NCBI GenBank assembly: GCA_022652655.1
Contig: JALCRQ010000004.1
Span: forward strand, 17,928-81,927
Direction: 5' to 3'
Length of the DNA stretch: 64,000 nt
Source: Oscillibacter sp.
Lineage (GTDB): Bacteria; Bacillota; Clostridia; Oscillospirales; Oscillospiraceae
A program made the translations under genes and the position numbers. Below the pieces are notes generated by a model that saw nothing but the letters and a program-made list of their open reading frames with translations, was not told the DNA's origin and did no database searches. Below are positions 35,821 through 44,528 of the stretch, piece after piece. Position 1 is the stretch's first letter, and each line of letters opens with the position of its first letter.

Positions 35821-36063
35821 ATGAACACACAAGAAGCTGTTGCGCAGCGAATCAGGCAGCTCTGTAAGGAGCGTGGCCTGACGCCGAACGGATTGAGCAC
35901 ATTGGCCGCAGTTCCGCAGGCAACAATCAAGAGCATTCTCAATGGGGAAAGCCAGAATCCGGGAACTGTAACAATAAAAAAGCTCTGTGATGCTTTTGAG
36001 ATTTCATTGGGTGAGTTCTTCTCAACCAGTGACTTTGACGCATTGGAACAGGAAATTAAATAG
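35821..36063 (+). CDS. XRE-family HTH transcriptional regulator
   Basis: An 80-residue protein consisting almost entirely of a Cro/CI-type helix-turn-helix (QRIRQLCKERGLTPNGLST, then VPQATIKSILNGES). It is AT-rich like the rest of the island. AGAGGGGG lies about 7 bases before the ATG. It most likely controls itself and possibly the island genes through the adjacent palindrome. Confidence 0.88.
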   Translation: MNTQEAVAQRIRQLCKERGLTPNGLSTLAAVPQATIKSILNGESQNPGTVTIKKLCDAFEISLGEFFSTSDFDALEQEIK

Positions 36064-36348
36064 CACCGACCAACTGACAAATACCGTAAAGTATTCAATT
36101 AGGATACTTTGTCTGACTTCATTCAGTTATACACCAAAAAATGACGAAGCACCCGAACTAAGGTACTCCGTCTTTTTTTCAATTTAACAGTAACACGCCA
36201 TTATTGTGCTGGTGCTGCCTCCCCACGTAGGCGTTTAAGAGCAGATGCAAAACACCCTTCAAAATTTGCAATATACTCGATGAACGCAATGAGATATAAA
36301 CTCATGCTCAGTCGCAGGGCGAAAGCATAGCAAATATGGAGGTAATCT

Positions 36349-36588
36349 ATGACAGACGGATATCGTTTGCTACAACTGAGCGAAAAGCTGTATGTCCATG
36401 GAAATTGAATTCGTATAGCTGAAAAAAACTTCAAGCATGGCGTGAGCACGGTAATTCCCTCAGTTGTGAAAAAAACTCTAAAGGAATATTGGATTCTGAA
36501 AAAGGAAAGTATACTGTTTTGCCCGGCGGAAGCTGAATATGAGACTTTATCCAGAAAGATTGACAAGGAGAATAAAAGGGCGTAGAGA
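36349..36588 (+). pseudogene. Possible decayed small ORF with an in-frame TGA
   Basis: From ATG 36349, preceded by ATGGAGG, about 80 codons can be read to the TAG near 36588, with a single in-frame TGA after LSEKLYVHGN. The remainder is Lys/Glu-rich (VVKKTLKEYWILKKESI) and protein-like. I do not recognise it. The rest of 36064-36700 shows nothing I can support. Confidence 0.3.
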
Positions 36589-36712
36589 TATTTCAAGTGC
36601 AATTGTTGACCACCCCTAATAGTTGCCCTATAATTATTAAAGAACATCCAGATATTGGTCAATAAGGTTGCATTTTTAGTGCATTAATGGCTGAATGGGA
36701 GGGATTTATAAC

Positions 36713-38050
36713 ATGGCACTGGATTCTAAACTGTATTTGCATGATTCTGACAAGGCTGCGATGGCAGCGCTTAAAGCAATCCCGGGCTTTTCACAGGTCA
36801 TGAAGACCTTTATGAAAATTTGGAGTGAGCAGCAGTTAAGGCTGGTCAATATGTCAACAAATCTGCATTTGAGTGAAAACCAAATGTCAAAGTATTATCA
36901 TATGCTACCACCAATCTGCAAGAAACTGGGAATTAATATTCCGGATTTATTTGTAGAGTTGGATGTGACTCCAAATGCATATACATACGGCGATGCAAAG
37001 CCATTTATTGTGATTACATCTGGGTTATTTGAAACGTTGCCAGATGAATTGATTCCAACGGTTTTGGCGCATGAATGCGGACACATTGCCTGTCACCATA
37101 CTCTATACACCACTATGGGGCGTACTGTTTTAACCGGAGCATCAGAATTCCTATCTGGTTTGGGGACTCTTGCTTTATATCCCATTCAGCTTGCTTTTGC
37201 TTATTGGATGCGATGCAGTGAATTTTCTGCTGACAGAGCTGCTATTATTTGCGATGGTTCGTCAGAGAAAACCACAGAAGTCATGATGCGTTTTGCCGGA
37301 TATGACAAAGATATAATGGCGGATGCAAATGTTGAAGTTTTTATGGCTCAGGCTCACGAATACAAAGAACTTGTAAACAGCAATGCATGGAATAAAACCC
37401 TGGAGTTTATTCTTTTCCAGAATTACAGTCATCCTTTAAACGCAGTTCGTGCATACGAAGGAAGAAAGTGGGGGCAGAGTGAACGGTATCAAAATATTAT
37501 TGAATATGTAAATGCAGAGTCCTCTGATGCGGATGATGCGGAGAGCAAACTTCCGGTTGAAGTATCGCTTAAGAAAATGGTCGGCAAAAATATAGCGGAC
37601 ATTCAGGCTAAGCTTTTAACTCTGGGTTTTACAGACATTAACACTGTGAGAAATACCGATGTCGGAAAAGCCAAAGAAGGGAGCATTCTCTCCATTACAA
37701 TAAATGACTCTGCGGAAGACGGGTGGTATAAACGCAGTGATAGCGTCGTGATTGAATATTTTGAATCCAAAACAGACGCAGAAATTGCATTGCAACATCC
37801 CGGCGACATAAAAATTGATAAAAGCTACAAGTATTACTTGGGAAAAAGTTGTGAAGAAGCAAAACTTGAACTGGAACAAATAGGATTTAAGAAAATAGCA
37901 ATTAAGGAAATGGCTATGTCCAAGCTTGGCCTTGGAGAAAAAGAAAACTGTGTGGCTAAAATTATCATAAATGGGCAAGAAAAATTTGATAAGGACACGT
38001 GGCTTCCCGAAAAATCGGATGTGGTCATTTATCGCTATACACGTGTATAA
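36713..38050 (+). CDS. M48-family metallopeptidase with two PASTA-like C-terminal repeats
   Basis: A 445-residue protein. The zinc site is H120-E-C-G-H124 with the third ligand E170 in CSEFSADRA, the M48 (HtpX/Oma1-like) arrangement. There is no signal peptide; one moderately hydrophobic stretch lies between the motifs (about residues 140-165). Residues about 285-360 and 365-445 are PASTA-like repeats (MVGKNIADIQAKLLTLGF; LGKSCEEAKLELEQIGF). The ATG at 36713 follows GGGAGGG; the ATG at 36695 overlaps that site. It is AT-rich and foreign-looking. The substrate is unknown; a regulatory or defence protease is possible. Confidence 0.85.
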   Translation: MALDSKLYLHDSDKAAMAALKAIPGFSQVMKTFMKIWSEQQLRLVNMSTNLHLSENQMSKYYHMLPPICKKLGINIPDLFVELDVTPNAYTYGDAKPFIVITSGLFETLPDELIPTVLAHECGHIACHHTLYTTMGRTVLTGASEFLSGLGTLALYPIQLAFAYWMRCSEFSADRAAIICDGSSEKTTEVMMRFAGYDKDIMADANVEVFMAQAHEYKELVNSNAWNKTLEFILFQNYSHPLNAVRAYEGRKWGQSERYQNIIEYVNAESSDADDAESKLPVEVSLKKMVGKNIADIQAKLLTLGFTDINTVRNTDVGKAKEGSILSITINDSAEDGWYKRSDSVVIEYFESKTDAEIALQHPGDIKIDKSYKYYLGKSCEEAKLELEQIGFKKIAIKEMAMSKLGLGEKENCVAKIIINGQEKFDKDTWLPEKSDVVIYRYTRV

Positions 38051-38138
38051 CGTTTAATCTACTGTGCTATTTTGTCGCACATTATGGCTCAACGAGTCTT
38101 CGTTGAAATAACAGGAAAAACGAAGGGGGCTCTCAGTG

Positions 38139-38897
38139 ATGATGACATCACTCACACAATTTAGTCCAGAAGTAGCTGAACAACTCAAATTCTATGTATA
38201 TCGTCTGATAGACCCACGGAACGGGCAGACATTCTATGTTGGTAAAGGCAAGGGAAACCGTGTATTTGCTCATGTCTATGATGCACTGAAGGATTATGCG
38301 GGCGTCAACTACGAGCAATCCGATGATTCTGACAGTGCCAAGATACGGAGAATTCGTGAAATCCGAAATGCCGGTTTGGAGGTTATTCATGTCATACAGC
38401 GCTGGGGTATGGATGAAGCGACCGCATTTCAGGTTGAGTCCGCAGTAATTGATTGTTACCCTGGCCTTTCCAATGCCATCTTCGGGCACAATGCAGACTT
38501 CGGAGTATCCAACGCCATTCAACTTGAATCTCTGCTTTCACTCAAGCCATATAACGAGCCAGACTTCCCATATATGATAATTAAGACCACCCAGGACCGC
38601 ATCGACTGTGAATACTGCAATGGCAGTTTGTATGAAGCAACACGCTACGCATGGAAAATCAACGTTAAAAAGGCCCAAAAATACCCCTACGTTTTTGCAG
38701 TAGTGAATGGTATTGTGAAAGCTGTCTATAAGGTGCATTTCTGGGAGCCTGCTCCTAACCTTGAGGGCCGGTATCAATTTGAGGGAGAACCGGTGGGTGA
38801 ATCGTTTCAGGAACCATTTGTCAAGAAGCGTATTCCAAGTAACTACTCCCGTAGGGGAATGGCCTCACCTGTTCTGTATTCCCTAAATGGCAAGTAA
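38139..38897 (+). CDS. LEM-3-like GIY-YIG nuclease domain protein
   Basis: A 252-residue protein. Residues about 15-130 carry the GIY-YIG pattern of the LEM-3-like branch: FYVYRLIDPRNGQTFYVGKG, then GNRVFAHV, with IRRIREIRNAG and a later VESAVIDCYPGLSN glutamate. This branch includes DNA endonucleases, often seen in mobile or defence contexts. The C-terminal 100 residues are unassigned. Starts at 38136 (GTG), 38139 and 38142 (ATG) are all possible after AAGGGGG; 38139 has 9-base spacing. The gene is AT-rich like its neighbour. Confidence 0.8.
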   Translation: MMTSLTQFSPEVAEQLKFYVYRLIDPRNGQTFYVGKGKGNRVFAHVYDALKDYAGVNYEQSDDSDSAKIRRIREIRNAGLEVIHVIQRWGMDEATAFQVESAVIDCYPGLSNAIFGHNADFGVSNAIQLESLLSLKPYNEPDFPYMIIKTTQDRIDCEYCNGSLYEATRYAWKINVKKAQKYPYVFAVVNGIVKAVYKVHFWEPAPNLEGRYQFEGEPVGESFQEPFVKKRIPSNYSRRGMASPVLYSLNGK

Positions 38898-38963
38898 TTA
38901 GTGCTTTACGCGTGTGAAGTCGGTATTATTCTTCCTAAATTCGATTCCAATTTCATTCATAAA

Positions 38964-39000
38964 TAGGGGGCTTCTGGGTATCCAGAAGCCCCTTGAATTT
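38964..39000 (+). terminator. Intrinsic terminator after the GIY-YIG gene
   Basis: GGGGCTTCTGG, loop GTAT, CCAGAAGCCCC, then TTGAATTTT. Confidence 0.85.
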
Positions 39001-39021
39001 TGATAGCAAGTCATGCGTCGG

Positions 39022-39036
39022 TTTTACTCCAACTGA
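39022..39036 (-). repeat. Right copy of the 15-bp inverted repeat
   Basis: TTTTACTCCAACTGA, the exact inverse of 35549-35563. It abuts the IS3-type transposase remnant. Confidence 0.6.
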
Positions 39037-39174
39037 ATGGAGTGTTTCAGAGAAGCGCTGATCCTGCACATCGACTATTGCAGCCGCCACATGATTATGG
39101 TAAACCTAAACAGCCTGAGTCCTGTAAAATACAGAATCCAGACCGTTCGGGGTGCCCAATTCATTTTTGTCTAA
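39037..39174 (+). pseudogene. Remnant of an IS3-family transposase C-terminus
   Basis: An open stretch ending in TAA at 39172-39174 encodes FREAL, LHIDYCSRH and MIMVNLNSLSPVKYRIQ. The NLNxLSPVxYR motif is the typical end of IS3/IS150-type DDE transposases. No DDE residues or upstream half are present. The rest of 39175-39267 shows nothing supportable. Confidence 0.7.
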
Positions 39175-39267
39175 CATTTAGGGTTTACTTCATATTGCCC
39201 CGGCAGAGAGAGCCGCTTTTTTGCGATAGACCGAAAAGCACTGGATCAATGCCGTACCTTGACACAG

Positions 39268-40041
39268 TCATGGAGCGACAATGATTTCCACTCCCAATTT
39301 CTGAATCATCTCCAATTCCTTTTTGGGGGCTTCCGAATCCGTCACAAGCACATCGATTGTCCGCAGATCCCACGAGACAAACAACGCTTCTTTTCCAAAT
39401 TTACTGTGGTCAATCAATGCCACGGTGCGGTCCGCCCGGGCAATCAGCTGGCGCTTTACATCAATGACCGCCTCGTTGAATTCCGTGATCCCGCTTTTCA
39501 GAGTAATGCCGTCGGCACTGCCGATAAACAGGTCGATCGACGCAAAGTTATTGAGAAAATTTCGGGCAAACACGCCGCTTGTCACCACCTCGTTGGGCAT
39601 GACCAGGCCGCCGATACAGTAGATCTTATGGGAAGTGTTGCGGGCCAGCTCGCTGGAAATCAGCAGTGAATTGGTAATGATGGAAAGATTCTTTTTTGCG
39701 TTGAGCAGCCGGGAAAGCTCATAGGTAGTTGTACCGATATCCAGGGCAATCACAGCATTGTCCGGAATCAGTTCCAGCGCCCGGGTAACAATGTGCACCT
39801 TCTCCGCGTGGGCGTGCGCCAGGCGAACATTCCAGGTTTCCAGCGAGGTCATATGCATGGAATCAGATACCAGGCTGATACCGCCGTAGACCTTTTTGAT
39901 GAGGCCTGCCTGCTCCATGGTATTGATATCTCTGCGAATGGTTTCAATCGAAACGTTGAAATGGGATGCCAGATTCTCGGTTTTAAGACTATGCTCCAGA
40001 AGCAAAAGCTTCAGAATTTCATTTTGCCGCCTGTACTTCAT
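39268..40041 (-). CDS. DeoR/GlpR-family transcriptional regulator
   Basis: A 257-residue protein with an N-terminal DeoR winged HTH (RQNEILKLLLLEHSLKTENL, then VSIETIRRDINTMEQAG) and the C-terminal sugar-phosphate sensor (IALDIGTTTYELSRLL). Such proteins repress catabolic operons and release DNA on binding a phosphorylated intermediate. The start at 40041 has GGAGGG 5 bases upstream; the longer frame to 40170 runs into the AT-rich control region. It is divergent from the kinase operon. Confidence 0.92.
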   Translation of the reverse strand: MKYRRQNEILKLLLLEHSLKTENLASHFNVSIETIRRDINTMEQAGLIKKVYGGISLVSDSMHMTSLETWNVRLAHAHAEKVHIVTRALELIPDNAVIALDIGTTTYELSRLLNAKKNLSIITNSLLISSELARNTSHKIYCIGGLVMPNEVVTSGVFARNFLNNFASIDLFIGSADGITLKSGITEFNEAVIDVKRQLIARADRTVALIDHSKFGKEALFVSWDLRTIDVLVTDSEAPKKELEMIQKLGVEIIVAP

Positions 40042-40059
40042 GATACCCTCCGCTAAAGA

Positions 40060-40274
40060 TGACAATTTTGACAACTGATATGTTTTTTTTATTATCAATG
40101 ATGCAAACTTCTTTGTCAAGCATATCACACGATTACAAAAAATGAAAAAAGAGTTGGTCAGAGTAAACAAATTGTCATAATATTTTTCTAACTTTACTAT
40201 ATTGACAATGTGATGACTCTGGATGTAGCATTAATTGTACAAAGTGGTCTTAACTTATTCATGTTTTATGACAA
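40060..40274. promoter_or_regulatory. Divergent control region with six TGACAA sites
   Basis: TGACAA or its complement occurs at 40060-40065, 40070-40074 (as TTGACAAC), 40113-40118, 40172-40177, 40203-40208 and 40269-40274. These fill the AT-rich space between the DeoR gene and the kinase operon and are likely operator half-sites. TTGACA at 40202-40207 with TAGCAT 18 bases downstream is a possible plus-strand promoter. Confidence 0.55.
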
Positions 40275-40294
40275 TATTAAAGGAGGGTAGTATC

Positions 40295-41797
40295 ATGAAG
40301 CGTTACTTTTTAGGAATCGACCAGGGCACAACAGGAAGCACTGCTCTGCTGATTGATGAGCAGTGGCAAGTCATTGCAACCAAAAATGTTGAACACACAC
40401 AAATCTACCCCAAGCCCGGATGGGTTGAGCATGATCCGGAGGAAATCTGGGAAGCGATTCAGACGGCGGTGGCCGCCGTTCTCAAAGAGGCGATGGTCAG
40501 CCCGTCACAGATTGTTTCCATCGGCATTGACAACCAGGGAGAAACCTGTATGGTATGGGATAAGCATACCGGGAAACCGGTCCATAACGCGCTGGTATGG
40601 CAGGATCGCCGGACGGCGGCGTATGCGGATGAGTTAAACGAAAAGTACGGCAAGATGATTACGAAAAAGACCGGTCTGGGGCCGGATGCCTACTTCTCCG
40701 CCACAAAGATCAAATGGATTCTGGACAATGTGGAGGGCGTCCGGGAGAAAATCAAGACAGGTGACATTCTGGCAGGCACGCTGGACTCCTATCTGATCTG
40801 GCGATTTACCGGCGGCAAGGCATTTATCACCGACACCAGCACTGCGTCCCGCACCATGATGATGGATCTGAAAAAGGGTGAGTGGGATCAGGAGCTGCTG
40901 GACATTTACAACATCCCCAGGGAAATCCTGCCCAAGATTTCCAATTCCAGTGAAGTGTATGGCTATACCACACCGGAGACCTTTTTCGGCCAGCGGATTC
41001 CCGTGGCCGCGTGCATCACCGATGCCCTGGCAGCCATGCTGGCCCAGGGGTGCCTGGACAAGGGAGACATCAAAACTACCTATGGCACCGGCTGCTTCAT
41101 GTACATCAATCTGGGACACGAGGTGGTATATTCCAAGGGCGGGCTCATCACCGTGTCCTCCTGGCAGGTCAACAATGAGATCACCTATGCCTTTGACGGC
41201 GGCGTTTACATTGCCGGAGCGGCCATCCAGTGGCTGCGGGATAAGCTGAAAATCATTAAGAACTCCGCTGAGACTGAAAAAATCGCCCTGTCGGTAAAGG
41301 ATACCGGCGGCGTCTATTTTGTCCCTGCCTTTGCCGGCCTGGCTGCGCCCCATTGGGATCAGTACGCCCGCGGAATGATAATCGGTATTACCGGCGGCAC
41401 CACCAGCGACCAAATTGTCCGCGCTACGCTGGAGAGCATTGCCTTCCAGGTCTACGATAACGCCCAGGTCATGAAAACGGATTCCGGCTATAATTTTGCC
41501 ACTATGAAGGTGGACGGCGGCCCGGTGGTGAACCAGTTCCTGATGCAGTTCCAGGCAGACCTGCTGGGAACCCCTGTGGATGTGCCTGTGGTAACGGAAA
41601 TGACAGCTTACGGTGCGGCCTTTTTGGCGGCACTGGCGGTGGGCGAATTTAATAGCATCAATGACGTGCGCAAGTGCTGGAAGCTGCAGCGGCGCTATGA
41701 GCCGCACATGAGCAAGGACGAGCGGGATGAACGTCTGGGACAATGGCATCGGGCCGTGGAGCGGTGCAAAAACTGGGAAATTCCAAACAGGAGTTGA
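40295..41797 (+). CDS. FGGY-family kinase related to glycerol kinase, altered substrate site
   Basis: A 500-residue ATP-dependent kinase with the FGGY folds: LGIDQGTTGSTALLIDE, KPGWVEHDPEEIW, TYGTGCFMYIN and the C-terminal KVDGGPVVNQFLMQFQAD. Overall it resembles GlpK. The glycerol-contact arginine of E. coli GlpK (NQRET) is G82 here (NQGET), and Gln after the catalytic Asp (GDQQ) is Ala (D243-A244). The Trp of ALVWQDRRT and the Tyr of DAYFS are kept. The substrate may therefore be a different small polyol or alcohol. ATG 40295 follows AGGAGG. First gene of a six-gene operon. Confidence 0.85.
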   Translation: MKRYFLGIDQGTTGSTALLIDEQWQVIATKNVEHTQIYPKPGWVEHDPEEIWEAIQTAVAAVLKEAMVSPSQIVSIGIDNQGETCMVWDKHTGKPVHNALVWQDRRTAAYADELNEKYGKMITKKTGLGPDAYFSATKIKWILDNVEGVREKIKTGDILAGTLDSYLIWRFTGGKAFITDTSTASRTMMMDLKKGEWDQELLDIYNIPREILPKISNSSEVYGYTTPETFFGQRIPVAACITDALAAMLAQGCLDKGDIKTTYGTGCFMYINLGHEVVYSKGGLITVSSWQVNNEITYAFDGGVYIAGAAIQWLRDKLKIIKNSAETEKIALSVKDTGGVYFVPAFAGLAAPHWDQYARGMIIGITGGTTSDQIVRATLESIAFQVYDNAQVMKTDSGYNFATMKVDGGPVVNQFLMQFQADLLGTPVDVPVVTEMTAYGAAFLAALAVGEFNSINDVRKCWKLQRRYEPHMSKDERDERLGQWHRAVERCKNWEIPNRS

Positions 41798-41803
41798 TCG
41801 AAC

Positions 41804-43273
41804 GTGTATTATAGTACAGATATCGTGATTATCGGCGCAGGCGCCGTGGGTACAGCTATTGCCAGAGAATTGTCCAAATACCATGTCCGCGTGATGGTGG
41901 TGGACAAACGGGATGACGTGGGCGGCGATGCCTCTAAATCCAACAGCTCCATTATCTGCAGCGGGTTTGACTGCCCGCCTGACACACTGGAGTCTCAGCT
42001 TTGCCTGTCGGAGCGCGCCATGATCGAGCAGGTGGTGAAGGAGCTGGACGTACCCTTCCGGGTCTGCGGTGCCATTATGCCGGCAGTCACCCAGCAGCAG
42101 ATGGATATCCTGCCCCACATCTATGAGGATGCTTACGCCAATCACGTCTATGATGTGGAATACGTATCTCCTGAGCAAATTTTGAAAATGGAACCGGAGA
42201 TCAATCCGGATGTGCTGGGAGGCCTATATATTCCGCGGGATGCCGTCATTGATCCGTTTTTACTGGTGGTGGCCCAGGCCGAGAACGCGGCGGAAAACGG
42301 CGTGCAATTCTTGCTGAACACCAGGGTCGTGGGGATTTCCGTGGAACATGGTCAGGTGCAGGCGGTGGAAACCACCGGCGGTACCATCCGCACCAAGTAC
42401 GTTATCAATGCCGCGGGACTGTTTTGCGATGAAATTGCAAAGATGGTCGATGAGTGCGACGGCTTTGTGGTGAAGCCGCGGAAGGGGCAATTCTTCATTC
42501 TGGATAAGAACACACCCTGTAAAACCTCGCATATTGTCTATCCCATTCCCACGCCGGAAACCCGGGGCAAGCTGCTGCTGCAGACGATTCACGGCAATAT
42601 GCTGCTGGGGCCCACGGCGGAGGATCTGGAGGACAAGGAAGACCACAGTGTCACCGCCGAGGAACTGGAAGGGGTGGAACGGGACTGCAAAAAGCTGGTT
42701 CCCAACATCCGGGTGCAGGACACCATCACACAGTATTGCGGTCTGCGGCCCAATCGGATTCCGGCGGGCTTCCACATTGGGTTTGGAAAGAAGACCCAGG
42801 GGTATTTTGGAATTTCCGGAATCCGCTCCACCGGCATTTCCACCAGTCTGGCCATTGCCAAATATGTAGTGAAGCAATTTCAGGACGCCGGTGTGAAGCT
42901 GGAGCGCAGCTTCACCTTCCAACCGCGGCGAACGGGAATTGAAAAATTCTCTGAGGCTAGCGACCCGCGGCGGGCGGAGCTCATTGCGAAAAACCCCCTG
43001 TATGGCCGGGTGATCTGCCGCTGCGAAACCGTGACGGAAGCTGAAATTGTGGAGGCCATTCACAGACCTGTGGGCGCCCGTACAGTGGATGCGGTGAAGC
43101 GTCGGGTTCGGGCCGGAACGGGGCGGTGCCAGGGTGGCTTTTGCGGTCCCAAGGTCATTGAAATTCTCGCCCGGGAGCTGCGGATTCCCGCATCGGAGAT
43201 TGAAAAGAATTTGGCGGGATCCTATATGTTGACCGGTCAGATTCGCGGAGAGGGGGAACAGGGCAATGCGTGA
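41804..43273 (+). CDS. FAD-dependent dehydrogenase (GlpA/LhgO type) with BFD-like [2Fe-2S] domain
   Basis: A 489-residue protein. It begins with an FAD-binding motif (DIVIIGAGAVGTAIARELSK), followed by a DAO-type oxidoreductase domain to about residue 370. The C-terminal domain has VICRCETVTEAEI and GRCQGGFC, the four-cysteine BFD-like [2Fe-2S] site. In this architecture the flavin oxidises a hydroxy acid or phospho-alcohol such as glycerol 3-phosphate and hands electrons to the Fe-S centre. GTG start at 41804, 6 bases after the kinase stop, with AGGAG upstream. Confidence 0.9.
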   Translation: MYYSTDIVIIGAGAVGTAIARELSKYHVRVMVVDKRDDVGGDASKSNSSIICSGFDCPPDTLESQLCLSERAMIEQVVKELDVPFRVCGAIMPAVTQQQMDILPHIYEDAYANHVYDVEYVSPEQILKMEPEINPDVLGGLYIPRDAVIDPFLLVVAQAENAAENGVQFLLNTRVVGISVEHGQVQAVETTGGTIRTKYVINAAGLFCDEIAKMVDECDGFVVKPRKGQFFILDKNTPCKTSHIVYPIPTPETRGKLLLQTIHGNMLLGPTAEDLEDKEDHSVTAEELEGVERDCKKLVPNIRVQDTITQYCGLRPNRIPAGFHIGFGKKTQGYFGISGIRSTGISTSLAIAKYVVKQFQDAGVKLERSFTFQPRRTGIEKFSEASDPRRAELIAKNPLYGRVICRCETVTEAEIVEAIHRPVGARTVDAVKRRVRAGTGRCQGGFCGPKVIEILARELRIPASEIEKNLAGSYMLTGQIRGEGEQGNA

Positions 43274-44528
43274 AATGAAGTATGATGTTGCGGTGATCGG
43301 CGCAGGCCCTGGAGGCCTTGCCGCTGCCGCTGCCGCAAAGAAGCAGGGCGCCGGAAAAGTGCTGATTATTGAGCGGGATACAGCAGCAGGCGGAATTTTG
43401 CAGCAGTGCATCCACGCCGGATTCGGATTGACCTATTTCAATGAGGAGCTTACAGGCCCGGAATATGCAGGGCGTTTTGCCAAGCGTGCTGAAGAGGCGG
43501 GCGCGGAGCTGATGACGGACACGATGGTGCTGAAGCTGTCGGAGGATGGCAGCGTGGTGTGCAGCAATCCGCAAAGCGGAGTCATTCGGGTTCACGCTGG
43601 AGCGGTGGTGCTGGCCATGGGATGCAGGGAGCGCACGCGGTTTAATCTCAAGATCCCCGGAACCCGTCCGGCGGGAATTTATACTGCCGGCACCGCGCAG
43701 CGGCTGATTAACCGCCAAAATGAGATGGTTGGCAAAAAAATCGTTATTTTAGGTTCCGGCGATATTGGCATGATCATGGCGCGCCGCATGACGCTGGAAG
43801 GCGCGCAGGTGGAGGCCGTGGTTGAAATCATGAGTTATCTGGCGGGCCTTACGCGGAACAAGGTGCAGTGTCTGGATGATTTCGGAATTCCGCTGCTGCT
43901 GGAACACACTGTTACCCGCATTGTGGGCGAGCGCCGCATTGAGGGCGTGTGGATTGCGGCGGTAGATGCACACAAAAAGCCGCTTCCCGAGACAGAGCAC
44001 TTTATCGCCTGCGACACGCTGCTTCTGTCTGTGGGGCTGCTGCCGGAAAACGAACTGACCCGAGCTGCGGGCATCGTCATGTCGCCCGTCACCAACGGCC
44101 CCGAGGTCAATCAGTATATGCAGACCTCTTGCCCTGCCGTTTTTGCCTGCGGAAACGTGGTGCATGTCAACGATCTTGCGGACAACGTGTCCACGGAAAG
44201 CGAACTGGCCGGCACCGCTGCCGCCCAATACGCGGCCGGGACGCTTCCGGCGGCGGAGGGATTTGCCCACTGCCTGCCGGGCCGTGGAGTTCGCTATGTC
44301 TGCCCCCAACACATTGCCGTCCATGCAGGCAGCTGCCCGGTGCGGCTTTATTTCCGGGTACTCTCTCCCGGTGGAAAAACAAACCTTCGGGCTGTCTGCG
44401 GTCAACAGATTTTAGCCGAGAGAACCGTCCTTCGGGTCAGCCCCGGTGAAATGGAGCATTTGGATCTGGATGCCGCGGAACTGGGCAATCAGGAGATCCG
44501 TGTAGAAGCAGAGGAGGCGGAGAGATAA
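43266..44528 (+). CDS. NAD(P)/FAD-dependent pyridine nucleotide-disulfide type oxidoreductase
   Basis: A 420-residue protein with two Rossmann motifs: DVAVIGAGPGGLAAAAAAKK at the start (FAD) and KIVILGSGDIGMIMARR in the middle (NAD(P)). It overlaps the preceding gene by 8 bases. Proteins of this kind are paired with the GlpA-like flavoprotein and DUF1667 in anaerobes, where they probably link the Fe-S centre to NAD. It lacks a CxxxxC redox disulfide near the FAD motif, so a reductase of thioredoxin type is unlikely. Confidence 0.9.
   Translation: MREMKYDVAVIGAGPGGLAAAAAAKKQGAGKVLIIERDTAAGGILQQCIHAGFGLTYFNEELTGPEYAGRFAKRAEEAGAELMTDTMVLKLSEDGSVVCSNPQSGVIRVHAGAVVLAMGCRERTRFNLKIPGTRPAGIYTAGTAQRLINRQNEMVGKKIVILGSGDIGMIMARRMTLEGAQVEAVVEIMSYLAGLTRNKVQCLDDFGIPLLLEHTVTRIVGERRIEGVWIAAVDAHKKPLPETEHFIACDTLLLSVGLLPENELTRAAGIVMSPVTNGPEVNQYMQTSCPAVFACGNVVHVNDLADNVSTESELAGTAAAQYAAGTLPAAEGFAHCLPGRGVRYVCPQHIAVHAGSCPVRLYFRVLSPGGKTNLRAVCGQQILAERTVLRVSPGEMEHLDLDAAELGNQEIRVEAEEAER

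Noticed and set aside
36201..36662. A 153-codon minus-strand frame in the island
   Set aside because: It has no ribosome binding site, an Ser/Phe/Leu-rich composition typical of antisense AT-rich DNA, and no domain.
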